This document shows positions 8,051-14,841 of a DNA stretch of 28,588 nt, piece by piece. The notes under the pieces were generated by a model. That model was not told where the DNA came from and searched no databases. It saw only the letters and a program-made list of their open reading frames with translations. Both the position numbers and the translations under genes were made by a program. Position 1 is the first letter of the stretch; each line of letters opens with the position of its first letter. Source of the stretch: an uncultured Clostridia bacterium (GTDB taxonomy: Bacteria > Bacillota > Clostridia > Oscillospirales > Butyricicoccaceae); NCBI GenBank assembly GCA_910586575.1, contig CAJUJQ010000026.1, positions 1 to 28,588 of the forward strand, read 5' to 3'.

Positions 8051-8887
8051 ATGAAGAAAGAAATCCGGGAAGCCGTCTGCGACGAAGCGCTGCATCTCGA
8101 AGCGTACCGTTTCGAGGGGCTTGTGCAGCCGTTCCCGAACCATTTCCACGAATACTATGTCATCGGCTATATCGAGGAGGGGGAACGCGCCTTATCGTGC
8201 AGGAACCAAACGTATACCGTCAGGAAAGGGGACCTTCTGCTGTTTGGCCCAGGCGACAGCCACGCCTGCACCCAAAGCGGGGGAACCGCCCTGAGCTACC
8301 GCAGCCTGAACCTCTCCGAAGCGGTGATGCTGGAACTGGCGGAGGAAGTCACGGGGCGGCGGGTACCGCCGGTTTTCTCCCGCAATGTAACCACCGGCGA
8401 GGAAGCCGCCTGCTGCTTTTGTACGCTTCACAGGCAAATTATGGAAGGGTACACCGGCTTCGATAAGGAAGAAAACCTGCTGCTGTTGGTTTCGCTGCTG
8501 CTGCGCCGGTACTGCCAACCCTTTTCGGGCAGCCCTCCCGCCGATGGGGACGGCTTGGAGCGCGCGTGCGCTTTCATGGAACAGCACTATGCGGAGCACA
8601 TCAGCCTGGAACAGATTTGCCGCTCTTCGGGCTTCAGCAAGTCGGCGCTGCTGCGGGCGTTCACGCGGTCAAAGGGCGTTACACCATACCGCTATCTGGA
8701 AACCGTCCGCATTGGCAAGGCCAAAAAGCTGCTGGAGCAGGGCGTTCCCCCGGTAGCAGCGGCGCAGCGCACCGGCTTTTCCGACCAAAGCCATTTTACT
8801 GGTTATTTCAGCCGGTTTATCGGCCTAACGCCGGGGGCTTATCAGGAAATTTTCAAGGAGGGCAAAACAGATGGATTTACAAAATGA
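8051..8887 (+). CDS. AraC family transcriptional regulator with N-terminal cupin domain
   Basis: A 278-residue regulator. Residues 1-100 are an AraC-type cupin ligand domain (FPNHFHEYYVIGYIEEGER, then a VRKGDLLLFGPGDSHAC barrel motif). Residues about 175-275 form the two-HTH DNA-binding domain (ISLEQICRSSGFSKSALLRA; second HTH with TGFSDQSHFTGYFSRFIGLT, a close match to the AraC signature). The N-terminal half can bind a small molecule; its identity is unknown. The 3' end overlaps the DUF2000 start by 17 bp, so the two are translated together. AraC-DUF2000 pairs suggest that DUF2000 is either its target or its functional partner. Confidence 0.9.
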   Translation: MKKEIREAVCDEALHLEAYRFEGLVQPFPNHFHEYYVIGYIEEGERALSCRNQTYTVRKGDLLLFGPGDSHACTQSGGTALSYRSLNLSEAVMLELAEEVTGRRVPPVFSRNVTTGEEAACCFCTLHRQIMEGYTGFDKEENLLLLVSLLLRRYCQPFSGSPPADGDGLERACAFMEQHYAEHISLEQICRSSGFSKSALLRAFTRSKGVTPYRYLETVRIGKAKKLLEQGVPPVAAAQRTGFSDQSHFTGYFSRFIGLTPGAYQEIFKEGKTDGFTK

Positions 8888-9293
8888 AAAATGCGTGATG
8901 GTAATCGATGACAGCCTGCCATCCGGCGTCATTGCGAATACGGCGGCCATCCTGGGCATTTCGTTGGGGAAGCAGCGCCCGGAGATCGTCGGGGCGGATG
9001 TCACCGACCGGAGCGGCACGGGGCATCCCGGAATCATTGCGTTCCCGGTGACAATCCTGCGGGGGACGCCGGAGCTGCTGAAAGCGCTCCGCGGGAAGCT
9101 CAGCGAGCCGAAGTTCCGGGAGCTGACAGCGGTGGACTTCTCCGATTTGGCGCAGGGCTGCAAAACCTACCCGGAGTTTATCGGGAAAATGGGGGATGCA
9201 CCCGAAAGCAGCCTGCAATATTACGGAATCGCACTCTGCGGCGCGAAAAAGAAGGTCAACCAGCTGACCGGCAGCCTGCCGCTGCTGCGATAA
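8871..9293 (+). CDS. DUF2000 family protein
   Basis: A 140-residue cytoplasmic protein. Landmarks of the DUF2000 family visible here are the start (KCVMVIDDSLPSGVIANTAA), the LGISLGKQRPEIVGADV block and the late YGIALCGAKKKVNQLTGSLP. The family resembles peptidyl-tRNA-hydrolase-like folds in some structures, but no reaction is established. GGAGGG lies inside the end of the upstream AraC gene, and the ATG at 8871 overlaps that gene by 17 bp, indicating translational coupling. Confidence 0.85.
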   Translation: MDLQNEKCVMVIDDSLPSGVIANTAAILGISLGKQRPEIVGADVTDRSGTGHPGIIAFPVTILRGTPELLKALRGKLSEPKFRELTAVDFSDLAQGCKTYPEFIGKMGDAPESSLQYYGIALCGAKKKVNQLTGSLPLLR

Positions 9294-9370
9294 TCCTCCA
9301 AAAATAAAACCGAAATGCCGGATTCAATAGACCTGTTCAGAAAACGCGCGAAACTGCAACCGCAAATTGC

Positions 9371-9399
9371 TTGCATCCCGGCTCCTGCCCGGATAAAAT
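9371..9399 (+). promoter_or_regulatory. Promoter of the Xre-type gene
   Basis: TTGCAT (9371-9376), 17-bp spacer, TAAAAT (9394-9399), 35 bp before the ATG. Confidence 0.45.
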
Positions 9400-9433
9400 A
9401 ATACTCAGAAAACAGGCAAGGGAGGATTCGCAA

Positions 9434-9895
9434 ATGGGCATTGGCAATCATTTATTCCTGGCGCGGAAGAACAAGGGGCTGTCGCAGGAAAAGGTCGCCG
9501 AGCACTTAGGCGTCAGCAGGCAAACGATTTCCAAATGGGAGACGAACGAAACGCTCCCGGATATCCGTCAGGCAAAAAAGCTCGCGGTATTATACGGGGT
9601 ATCGCTGGATGAGCTGATTGCGTTCGACGTGACCGTCAGCGAAATTCAGGACTGGATTGACAAAACCAGAGACGAAGTGTCCGACAAAATTGACTGGAAC
9701 AAGGCCTGGAGCAAAAAATATCCCATCCTGTCAGAGTATCAAAAACAGGTTGATACTCCACCCTATGCCGCCGAATTGTCGGTGCTGCTGGACAATCTCG
9801 AAAAGCAATACGGATACAGCGGGCTTGACGCCTTCCTGGTGCTGAAAGACATCCTCGCGATGGTCTGGAAGCACCGGAAAAACGGCCGGCCATAA
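9434..9895 (+). CDS. Xre-family helix-turn-helix transcriptional regulator
   Basis: A 153-residue protein. Residues 5-60 are a classical Cro/C1-type HTH (LARKNKGLSQEKVAEHLGVS, then RQTISKWETNETLPDI and LAVLYGVSLDELI). The remaining 90 residues are helical and charged (EIQDWIDKTRDEVSDKIDW...), with a short hydrophobic stretch near the C-terminus; I do not recognise that domain. The ATG at 9434 was chosen because GGGAGG lies 8-9 bases upstream and the HTH begins directly; the frame is open further left without a ribosome-binding site. No toxin or phage gene is adjacent, so it is probably a chromosomal regulator. Confidence 0.85.
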   Translation: MGIGNHLFLARKNKGLSQEKVAEHLGVSRQTISKWETNETLPDIRQAKKLAVLYGVSLDELIAFDVTVSEIQDWIDKTRDEVSDKIDWNKAWSKKYPILSEYQKQVDTPPYAAELSVLLDNLEKQYGYSGLDAFLVLKDILAMVWKHRKNGRP

Positions 9896-9923
9896 AGCGG
9901 GCTGGAAAGCGGTGGAAAACCCC

Positions 9924-9953
9924 TTGCAAGCGCCGGAAAGGCTGTGCTATAAT
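9924..9953 (+). promoter_or_regulatory. Promoter of the cytidylate-kinase-like/kptA operon
   Basis: TTGCAA (9924-9929), 18-bp spacer, TATAAT (9948-9953), 75 bp before the first ATG. Confidence 0.55.
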
Positions 9954-10027
9954 AAGGGTATCAAAAGCGCCCTCCCGCAGCGGAGGGCGGCACGCCGCAC
10001 GGCGTCAGGAAAAGGAGGGTACCAAGC

Positions 10028-10666
10028 ATGGCTACTACAATCATCACGATTGCCCGCCAATACGGCAGCGGCGGACGCACCGTCGGCAAGCAGCTGGCCA
10101 AACAGCTGCACATCCCGTACTATGACCGCGAGATTATTACTATGGCATCGGAGGAAAGCGGGATTAACGCGCGCCTGTTCACGGATGAAAAGCTGAAATC
10201 CCCGCTGAGAGGTCTGCTCAAGCCGCGCGGCATTGACCATTACAATATCCAAAGCCCGGAAAGCACGGGCTTCACGAAGGACGACAACCTGTTTGCGCTG
10301 CAAGCGAAAATTATCCGCCAGGTATCCGAACAGGGGCCATGTATCATCGTCGGGCGCTGCGCCGACCATGTCCTGAGCGGCAAGCCGGGGGTCGTGAGCG
10401 TATTCGTCCATGCCAAGCCCGATTTTTGTCTGCGCGAGGCAATGAAGGTCAACAGCCTGTCCGAACGCGAGGTACTGCGGCTGATTGAAAAGACCGACGA
10501 CTACCGCGCACGCTATTATAAATACTGCACCGGCAAGAACTGGAATGACGCGCGTAACTACGACCTTTCGCTCGACAGCTCGAAGCTGGGCTTTGACGGC
10601 ACGGCGCGCGCAATCCTTGCCTATATCGCGCAGCGCGAGGACTGCGACCCCTTCCCGGAAGCATAG
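10028..10666 (+). CDS. Cytidylate kinase-like family protein
   Basis: A 212-residue predicted P-loop kinase of the Cytidylate_kin2 group. The N-terminus reads TIITIARQYGSGGRTVGKQL, the glycine-rich phosphate-binding loop of this family, followed by PYYDREII. The centre has IIVGRCADHVL and VSVFVHAKPDFCLREAM, matching the NMP-binding and lid regions. True CMP kinase is usually a different gene, so the substrate here is uncertain and may not be CMP. AGGAGGG precedes the ATG. It is 10 bp upstream of kptA and surely cotranscribed, the only clue to its role. Confidence 0.88.
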   Translation: MATTIITIARQYGSGGRTVGKQLAKQLHIPYYDREIITMASEESGINARLFTDEKLKSPLRGLLKPRGIDHYNIQSPESTGFTKDDNLFALQAKIIRQVSEQGPCIIVGRCADHVLSGKPGVVSVFVHAKPDFCLREAMKVNSLSEREVLRLIEKTDDYRARYYKYCTGKNWNDARNYDLSLDSSKLGFDGTARAILAYIAQREDCDPFPEA

Positions 10667-10676
10667 GAGGCATCCC

Positions 10677-11231
10677 ATGAAAAGTCTAACGCAAACTGGC
10701 CGATATCTGAGCCTGCTGCTGCGCCATAAGCCAGAAAAAGCTGGGCTGACGCTCGACCGCCACGGCTGGGCGGACGCCACGGCGCTGATTGAGGGCGTCC
10801 GGCGCACGCACCCGGATTTTAACCGGCGGGTGCTGGAAGAAATTGTCCGGACGGACAAGAAGCAGCGGTATTCATTCAGCGAGGACGGGACGAAAATCCG
10901 CGCGAACCAGGGGCATTCCATCCCAGTCGATGTCGGGCTGGAACGGCTCGACCCTCCCGAATCCCTATGGCACGGCACGGCGGAGAAATACCTGGCTTCC
11001 ATCCAAAAGGAGGGCCTCAAGCCTGGAAACCGCCTCTATGTCCACCTGTCGAACGACTATGAAACGGCGGTCAAGGTGGGCAGCCGCCATGGCAAACCGG
11101 TTGTGTTCCGGGTTCATACGGGCGAAATGGCGGGCTTCCCGTTTTTCCGCTCGGTGAACGGGGTGTGGCAGACCGCGCGCGTGCCCGCGCAATACCTGGA
11201 ATTATGTACCGAAGCACCGGGAAACGGCTGA
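10677..11231 (+). CDS. kptA: RNA 2'-phosphotransferase (Tpt1/KptA family)
   Basis: A 184-residue enzyme that moves a 2'-phosphate from RNA to NAD+, giving ADP-ribose 1'',2''-cyclic phosphate. In eukaryotes this ends tRNA splicing; the bacterial role is unclear. The family signatures are visible: LLLRHKPEKAGL at 13-24 with the conserved Arg16-His17, IRANQGHS with Arg75, the LWHGT motif (His99) for NAD+ binding, VHLS near 122-125, and Arg137 in the SRHGKPVVF block, ending with NGVWQTARVP. The length is typical. TAGGAGG overlaps the stop of the upstream gene, 10 bp before this ATG. NAD+ use gives a loose thematic link to nadE 3 kb away, but that link is only inference. Confidence 0.93.
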   Translation: MKSLTQTGRYLSLLLRHKPEKAGLTLDRHGWADATALIEGVRRTHPDFNRRVLEEIVRTDKKQRYSFSEDGTKIRANQGHSIPVDVGLERLDPPESLWHGTAEKYLASIQKEGLKPGNRLYVHLSNDYETAVKVGSRHGKPVVFRVHTGEMAGFPFFRSVNGVWQTARVPAQYLELCTEAPGNG

Positions 11232-11285
11232 ACCATTCAGCGCGCCCGCACATTTGCCCGAATATCAATTCTCTGAAATTCAAAG

Positions 11286-11320
11286 AGGGACTGTTTCAAC
11301 ATCATGACAGTCCCTTTTTT
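11286..11320 (+). terminator. Terminator of the kptA operon
   Basis: AGGGACTGT/ACAGTCCCT stem followed by a T-run, 55 bp past the kptA stop. Confidence 0.88.
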
Positions 11321-11426
11321 ATTGTATTTACAATTTAATTTCAATGTCGGAACCGCCGCTGTGCCGGTATCAGCTGCCGATAAAAGGGGGATACTTCCTT
11401 TATCCATGCATGAAAGGAGGTTCCCA

Positions 11427-11639
11427 ATGTCCCCCTCTGATTTCCCGCCGCTGACCGACATCTCGGAAATGCGGATTGACCCAGCGCTTCCCGGCGCGGA
11501 GCGGCTGCGTATTTTTTTAGAGGCAGCCGGAAACCCATACCGTTTCCGCGTGGGCGAAACGCCGGTTACGGTTGTGTACAGCGATAACGCTCCCGCCTTA
11601 CAGCGCGTGTTAACCGATCTGTGCCGGCACACGCTGTAG
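11427..11639 (+). CDS. Small DUF6870-like protein next to serine recombinase
   Basis: A 70-residue protein. The core LTDISEMRIDPALPGAERLR and NPYRFRVGETPVTVVYSDNA matches a small family I know as DUF6870, found mainly in Firmicutes mobile elements and often next to serine recombinases. AAAGGAGG stands 6-7 bases before the ATG at 11427. An in-frame ATG at 11304 exists, but it lies inside the terminator of the preceding operon and is rejected. It lies 112 bp before the recombinase gene, same strand. A role as accessory or directionality factor is a guess from position only. Confidence 0.75.
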   Translation: MSPSDFPPLTDISEMRIDPALPGAERLRIFLEAAGNPYRFRVGETPVTVVYSDNAPALQRVLTDLCRHTL

Positions 11640-11671
11640 CCCTGCCAATTTCTTCTGTCCGTGGGACGGCC

Positions 11672-11701
11672 TTGCGGTACCGCCGGCGGCTGTGTTAGAA
11701 T
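11672..11701 (+). promoter_or_regulatory. Promoter of the serine recombinase
   Basis: TTGCGG (11672-11677), 18-bp spacer, TAGAAT (11696-11701), 50 bp before the ATG. I do not see a sigma-E or sigma-K type -10 (CATANNNTA) here, which matters for the idea of sporulation control. Confidence 0.4.
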
Positions 11702-11751
11702 AAGGACACAGCATATGCCGGACGCCGCCTTTTTCCCAAAAGGAGGATTAT

Positions 11752-13410
11752 ATGGCAAGAAAAAGCAAATACGCACCGCCGCAGGCTGACGCGCCCCCGT
11801 TATGGCGGCCCGCGCTCTACCTGCGGCTTTCACGCGAGGACGGCGACAAGGCCGAAAGCGACAGCATCGCCAACCAGCGCGCCCTGCTGAGCGAATTCAC
11901 CGCCGGGGAAGAGGGCTTCTCCGAACCGGCATACTACTACGACGACGGCTACACTGGCACCAACTTCGAGCGGCCTGGCTTCCAGTCCATGCTGGGCGAC
12001 CTGCGCGCGGGGCGGGTCAACTGCGTAGTGGTCAAGGACCTTTCCCGGCTGGGGCGCAATTATATCGAGGTCGGCGAATATCTGGAACGCGTTTTCCCGC
12101 TGCTGGGGGTACGGTTCATCTCGGTTAACGACCGTGTAGACAGCGTGCGCGACCCGCAGTCCATGAACACGCTGATTGTCCCTTTCAAAAATATTATCAA
12201 TGACGAATACTGCCGGGATATTTCCGCCAAGGTGCGCGCCTCACTCGACCTGAAACGGCGGCAGGGCAAGTTTATCGGCTCGTTTGCCGCCTACGGCTAC
12301 CGCAAGGACCCGGACAACCACAGCCACCTGTTGGTGGACGAGGACGCCGCCGCCGTGGTACGCGACATTTTCGGCTGGTTCCTGTCGGGGATGAGCATCC
12401 TTGGCATTGCCAAACGGCTGAACGCCCAGGGCGTACCCAACCCTTCGGCCTACAAGCGGCAGCACGGGATGAACTACCGCCACCCGGCGGCGGAAAAGCT
12501 CGACGGGCTATGGCCGGACAGCTCGGTGCGCCGCATCCTGAAAAACCGCCTGTACACCGGCACAATGGTGCAAGGCATGAACCGCACCAAAAGCTATAAG
12601 CTGTCGGTCAGCGAGCGCCTGCCTGCGTCCGAATGGATTACCGTGGAAGCGACCCACGAGGCAATCATCCCGCCGGGGACCTTTGAACGGGTGCAGGCGC
12701 TGCTTGCGCGGGACACGCGCACCCCGCCGCATACCGACCGGGTAAGCCTATTTTCGGGGCTGCTGCGGTGTGCAGACTGCGGGCGCGCCATGCACCGGAA
12801 ACAAATTTCCCAACCGTACAAAAAATACGACTATTTCATCTGCTCGACCTTCAAAAAGCAGGGCGCGTGCACCAAGCACACCCTACGCAGCGACCGCCTG
12901 GAAGCCGCCGTCCTGACCACTCTGCGGCAGCAAATCGCGCTGGCGGTGGAAATGGACGCCCTGCTCACCGAGCTGCGGGAGAACGGCCCACAGCGGGACG
13001 CTTCGGCGCGGCTGCGGCGGGAGCAGGCACGGCTCTGTTCGGAACGGGACAAAGCGGAACAGCTCCGTCTGGCGCTCTACCCGGACTGGAAAAGCGGCGA
13101 CCTGACGCGTGAGGAATACCACGCACTCAAGGCGCAGTACACCGGCCGGCTGACAGCGCTTGACCGGCAGCTGGAAGGGCTTGCCGCGCAAATCCAGGAT
13201 GCGGAGCGCGGCGCGGCACAAGCGAATTCCCTGCTTGCGCAGTTTACGCGGTACCGGGAGCTGGAAACGCTGACGCGCGAAGCCGTCACGGCGCTGATTG
13301 AGCAAATCGAGGTGGAGGAAGGCGGCGGCATCCGCATCCACTTCCGGTTTTCGGATGCTTTTTCCGCCGCTTCGGACTATATCGCCGCACGACAAGCGGC
13401 ATTGCCCTAA
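11752..13410 (+). CDS. Large serine recombinase (resolvase/invertase family integrase)
   Basis: A 552-residue site-specific recombinase that cuts and rejoins two attachment sites through a 5'-phosphoserine link. The N-terminal catalytic domain reads ALYLRLSREDGDKAESDSIA with nucleophile Ser27, and has the KDLSRLGRN motif with Arg99 and Arg102. The central recombinase domain contains FAAYGYRKDP and the SVRRILKNRLYTGTMVQG block. A zinc ribbon follows (CADC at 340-343, then Cys364 and Cys373) and a coiled-coil-rich C-terminus, as in TnpX/TndX and phage serine integrases. AAAGGAGG precedes the ATG. The stop at 13408-13410 lies about 13 bp before spoVAD coding sequence begins in mid-gene, so the gene sits at the right end of an integrated element. 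Confidence 0.95.
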   Translation: MARKSKYAPPQADAPPLWRPALYLRLSREDGDKAESDSIANQRALLSEFTAGEEGFSEPAYYYDDGYTGTNFERPGFQSMLGDLRAGRVNCVVVKDLSRLGRNYIEVGEYLERVFPLLGVRFISVNDRVDSVRDPQSMNTLIVPFKNIINDEYCRDISAKVRASLDLKRRQGKFIGSFAAYGYRKDPDNHSHLLVDEDAAAVVRDIFGWFLSGMSILGIAKRLNAQGVPNPSAYKRQHGMNYRHPAAEKLDGLWPDSSVRRILKNRLYTGTMVQGMNRTKSYKLSVSERLPASEWITVEATHEAIIPPGTFERVQALLARDTRTPPHTDRVSLFSGLLRCADCGRAMHRKQISQPYKKYDYFICSTFKKQGACTKHTLRSDRLEAAVLTTLRQQIALAVEMDALLTELRENGPQRDASARLRREQARLCSERDKAEQLRLALYPDWKSGDLTREEYHALKAQYTGRLTALDRQLEGLAAQIQDAERGAAQANSLLAQFTRYRELETLTREAVTALIEQIEVEEGGGIRIHFRFSDAFSAASDYIAARQAALP

Positions 13411-13432
13411 ATCAACATCATCCCCGGCTGCC
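13411..13432 (+). other. Probable right attachment junction (attR) in spoVAD
   Basis: The recombinase stop and the first spoVAD-like codon (proline at 13424) lie within this stretch. In intact SpoVAD proteins the residues here are usually AMAPAA followed by DTL or DTI; in this sequence only PAA, then CDTLEHLF, is preserved, and the upstream codons are unrelated. The crossover therefore lies at or just before 13424-13432. The exact core dinucleotide cannot be placed without the other junction. Confidence 0.6.
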
Positions 13433-13816
13433 TGCGACACGCTGGAGCACCTGTTCGAGGACACGGGCACGGGACCGTCCGACTACGACCGGATTCTGAC
13501 CGGCGACCTGGCAGCAGTGGGCGCTGACCTGCTTGTCACGCTGCTGCGCAAAGACGGCATTGACATCACGCCGGTGTATTCCGACTGCGGTTCGCTGCTC
13601 TATGGAGATGGACAGGACACCCATGCGGGCGGTTCCGGCTGCGGCTGCTCGGCGGCGGTCGTCTGCGGGCACGTCCTGCGCGAACTGGAACAGGGCACGC
13701 TGAACAGGGTTGTTTTTGCGGGTACAGGCGCGCTGATGAGCCCGACCTCCTTGCAGCAGGGGCAGTCAATCGCGGGCATCTGTCATGCAGTGGTCATCGA
13801 GCGCACGAAAAAGTAA
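13424..13816 (+). pseudogene. spoVAD: Stage V sporulation protein AD, C-terminal fragment
   Basis: 130 codons equivalent to the last two fifths of SpoVAD, a thiolase-fold protein needed to move dipicolinic acid into the forespore through the SpoVA channel. The match is unmistakable: CDTLEHLFEDTGTGPSDYD, ILTGDLAAVG, AGGSGCGCSA, VVFAGTGALMSPTSLQQG and SIAGICHAVVIER. The family is about 340 residues, so roughly 200 N-terminal residues are missing. No start codon with a ribosome-binding site stands near the break, and upstream is the serine recombinase in another frame. The frame has no stop from the break to the end, so it is either freshly interrupted or kept functional by excision. spoVAE follows 73 bp downstream. 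Confidence 0.9.
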
Positions 13817-13889
13817 CCCGTGATGATTACAATATGTATTTATATGATTACGAATTGTATAGAATCAGCCGGAACGAGGTGATTTCCAA

Positions 13890-14252
13890 ATGGAATATTT
13901 TAACGCATTTATAACAGGTGGTATTATATGTGCCCTCTCACAAATCCTGATTGACAAAACCAAGCTGACCCCGGCACGCATCCTGGTCAGCTATGTGGTA
14001 CTGGGCGTCATTCTACAAAGCTTCGGCCTGTACCAGCGGCTGGTGGACTTCGGCGGGGCAGGCGCCACCGTGCCGCTGCTGGGCTTCGGCTACTCGCTGG
14101 CGAAAGGCGTCGCGAAGGGCGTCGCCGAAAAGGGGCTGCTCGGCGCGTTCACGGGCGGGGTGAGCGGCGCGGCGGGCGGCATTGCGGCAGCAATCGTATT
14201 CGGCTGCCTGTTCGCGCTGCTGTCGCGCCCAGCAGATAAATCCGGGAACTGA
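13890..14252 (+). CDS. spoVAE: Stage V sporulation protein AE (SpoVAEb type)
   Basis: A 120-residue membrane protein of the SpoVA channel that takes dipicolinic acid into the developing spore and releases it in germination. It starts with ITGGIICALSQILIDKTKLT, and the middle has VDFGGAGATVPLLGFGYSLA, the hallmark of SpoVAE/AC-type proteins; about four hydrophobic segments follow. The length equals that of the family. GAGGTGA precedes the ATG. The 73-bp gap to the spoVAD remnant is unusually AT-rich and may hold a promoter (TATAGAAT at 13858-13865), but no clear -35 is seen. With spoVAD split, expression from the original operon promoter would be cut off unless the element leaves. Confidence 0.92.
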   Translation: MEYFNAFITGGIICALSQILIDKTKLTPARILVSYVVLGVILQSFGLYQRLVDFGGAGATVPLLGFGYSLAKGVAKGVAEKGLLGAFTGGVSGAAGGIAAAIVFGCLFALLSRPADKSGN

Positions 14253-14256
14253 CCGG

Positions 14257-14285
14257 TTGACAAACAGCGCAGCGCAGCGTATTCT
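14257..14285 (+). promoter_or_regulatory. Promoter of the thioesterase gene
   Basis: TTGACA (14257-14262), 17-bp spacer, TATTCT (14280-14285), 33 bp before the ATG. Confidence 0.65.
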
Positions 14286-14318
14286 ATAAGGGACAACCTA
14301 TGAAGGAGGTTTTCCCCT

Positions 14319-14708
14319 ATGGAAATCGGAACCAAAGGCACCGCAGAGCTGACCGTCACCGAGGAGCTGCTGGCCAACAAAGTTGGCAGCGGGCTGGTCG
14401 CGGTATACGCAACCCCCATGATGATCGCCGGACTGGAAGGCACCGCAGCGGCGTCTGTCGCGGACGCGCTCGAGCCTGGACAAACCACGGTCGGCTGCCG
14501 GATGAACGTAAGCCACGTGGCGGCGACGCCTGCCGGGATGAAGGTGCGCTTCGAAACCGAGCTGACCGCCATGTCAGCGAATGGCAAAATGCTGACCTTC
14601 CGCGTTGCGGCCTACGATGAGAAGGGACTCATCGGTGAGGGCGAACACGAGCGCGCCGTCGTCTGGAAGGAGCGCTTCGAACAGAAAGCACAGGCCAAGC
14701 TCGGCTGA
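14319..14708 (+). CDS. Hotdog-fold thioesterase family protein (FlK-like)
   Basis: A 129-residue protein that fits the fluoroacetyl-CoA-thioesterase-like hotdog family: GTAELTVTEELLANKVGSGL, the VYATPMMIAGLEGTA helix with the conserved glutamate, VGCRMNVSHVAATPAGM (containing the conserved histidine) and the C-terminal GEGEHERAVVWKERF. Members hydrolyse acyl-CoA esters; the true substrate here is unknown, and detoxification of fluoroacetyl-CoA is not implied. GGAGG lies 9 bases before the ATG. It has its own promoter and terminator, so it is separate from spoVAE. Confidence 0.85.
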   Translation: MEIGTKGTAELTVTEELLANKVGSGLVAVYATPMMIAGLEGTAAASVADALEPGQTTVGCRMNVSHVAATPAGMKVRFETELTAMSANGKMLTFRVAAYDEKGLIGEGEHERAVVWKERFEQKAQAKLG

Positions 14709-14766
14709 AAACAGAATTACCGGGCTATGTACCGCTGCGGCGGCGCATTACCCGGTTTTCTGTTTT
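14708..14766 (+). terminator. Terminator after the thioesterase gene
   Basis: AAAACAGAA...ACCGGG pairs with CCCGGTTTTCTGTTTT around a 26-nt loop, ending in T residues. Confidence 0.6.
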
Positions 14767-14773
14767 ATGCGCC

Positions 14774-14808
14774 AAAAAAGCCAGCCCCATATCGGGGCTG
14801 GCTTTTTT
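14774..14808. terminator. Bidirectional terminator between thioesterase and SLH protein
   Basis: AAAAAAGCCAGCCCC/GGGGCTGGCTTTTTT with a 5-nt loop; U-runs on both strands. It closes the minus-strand surface operon (stop at 14842) and backs up the thioesterase terminator. Confidence 0.92.
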
Positions 14809-14841
14809 AAGGCTGCTTGCCTTTTGTTCGGTTTTAGGGAA

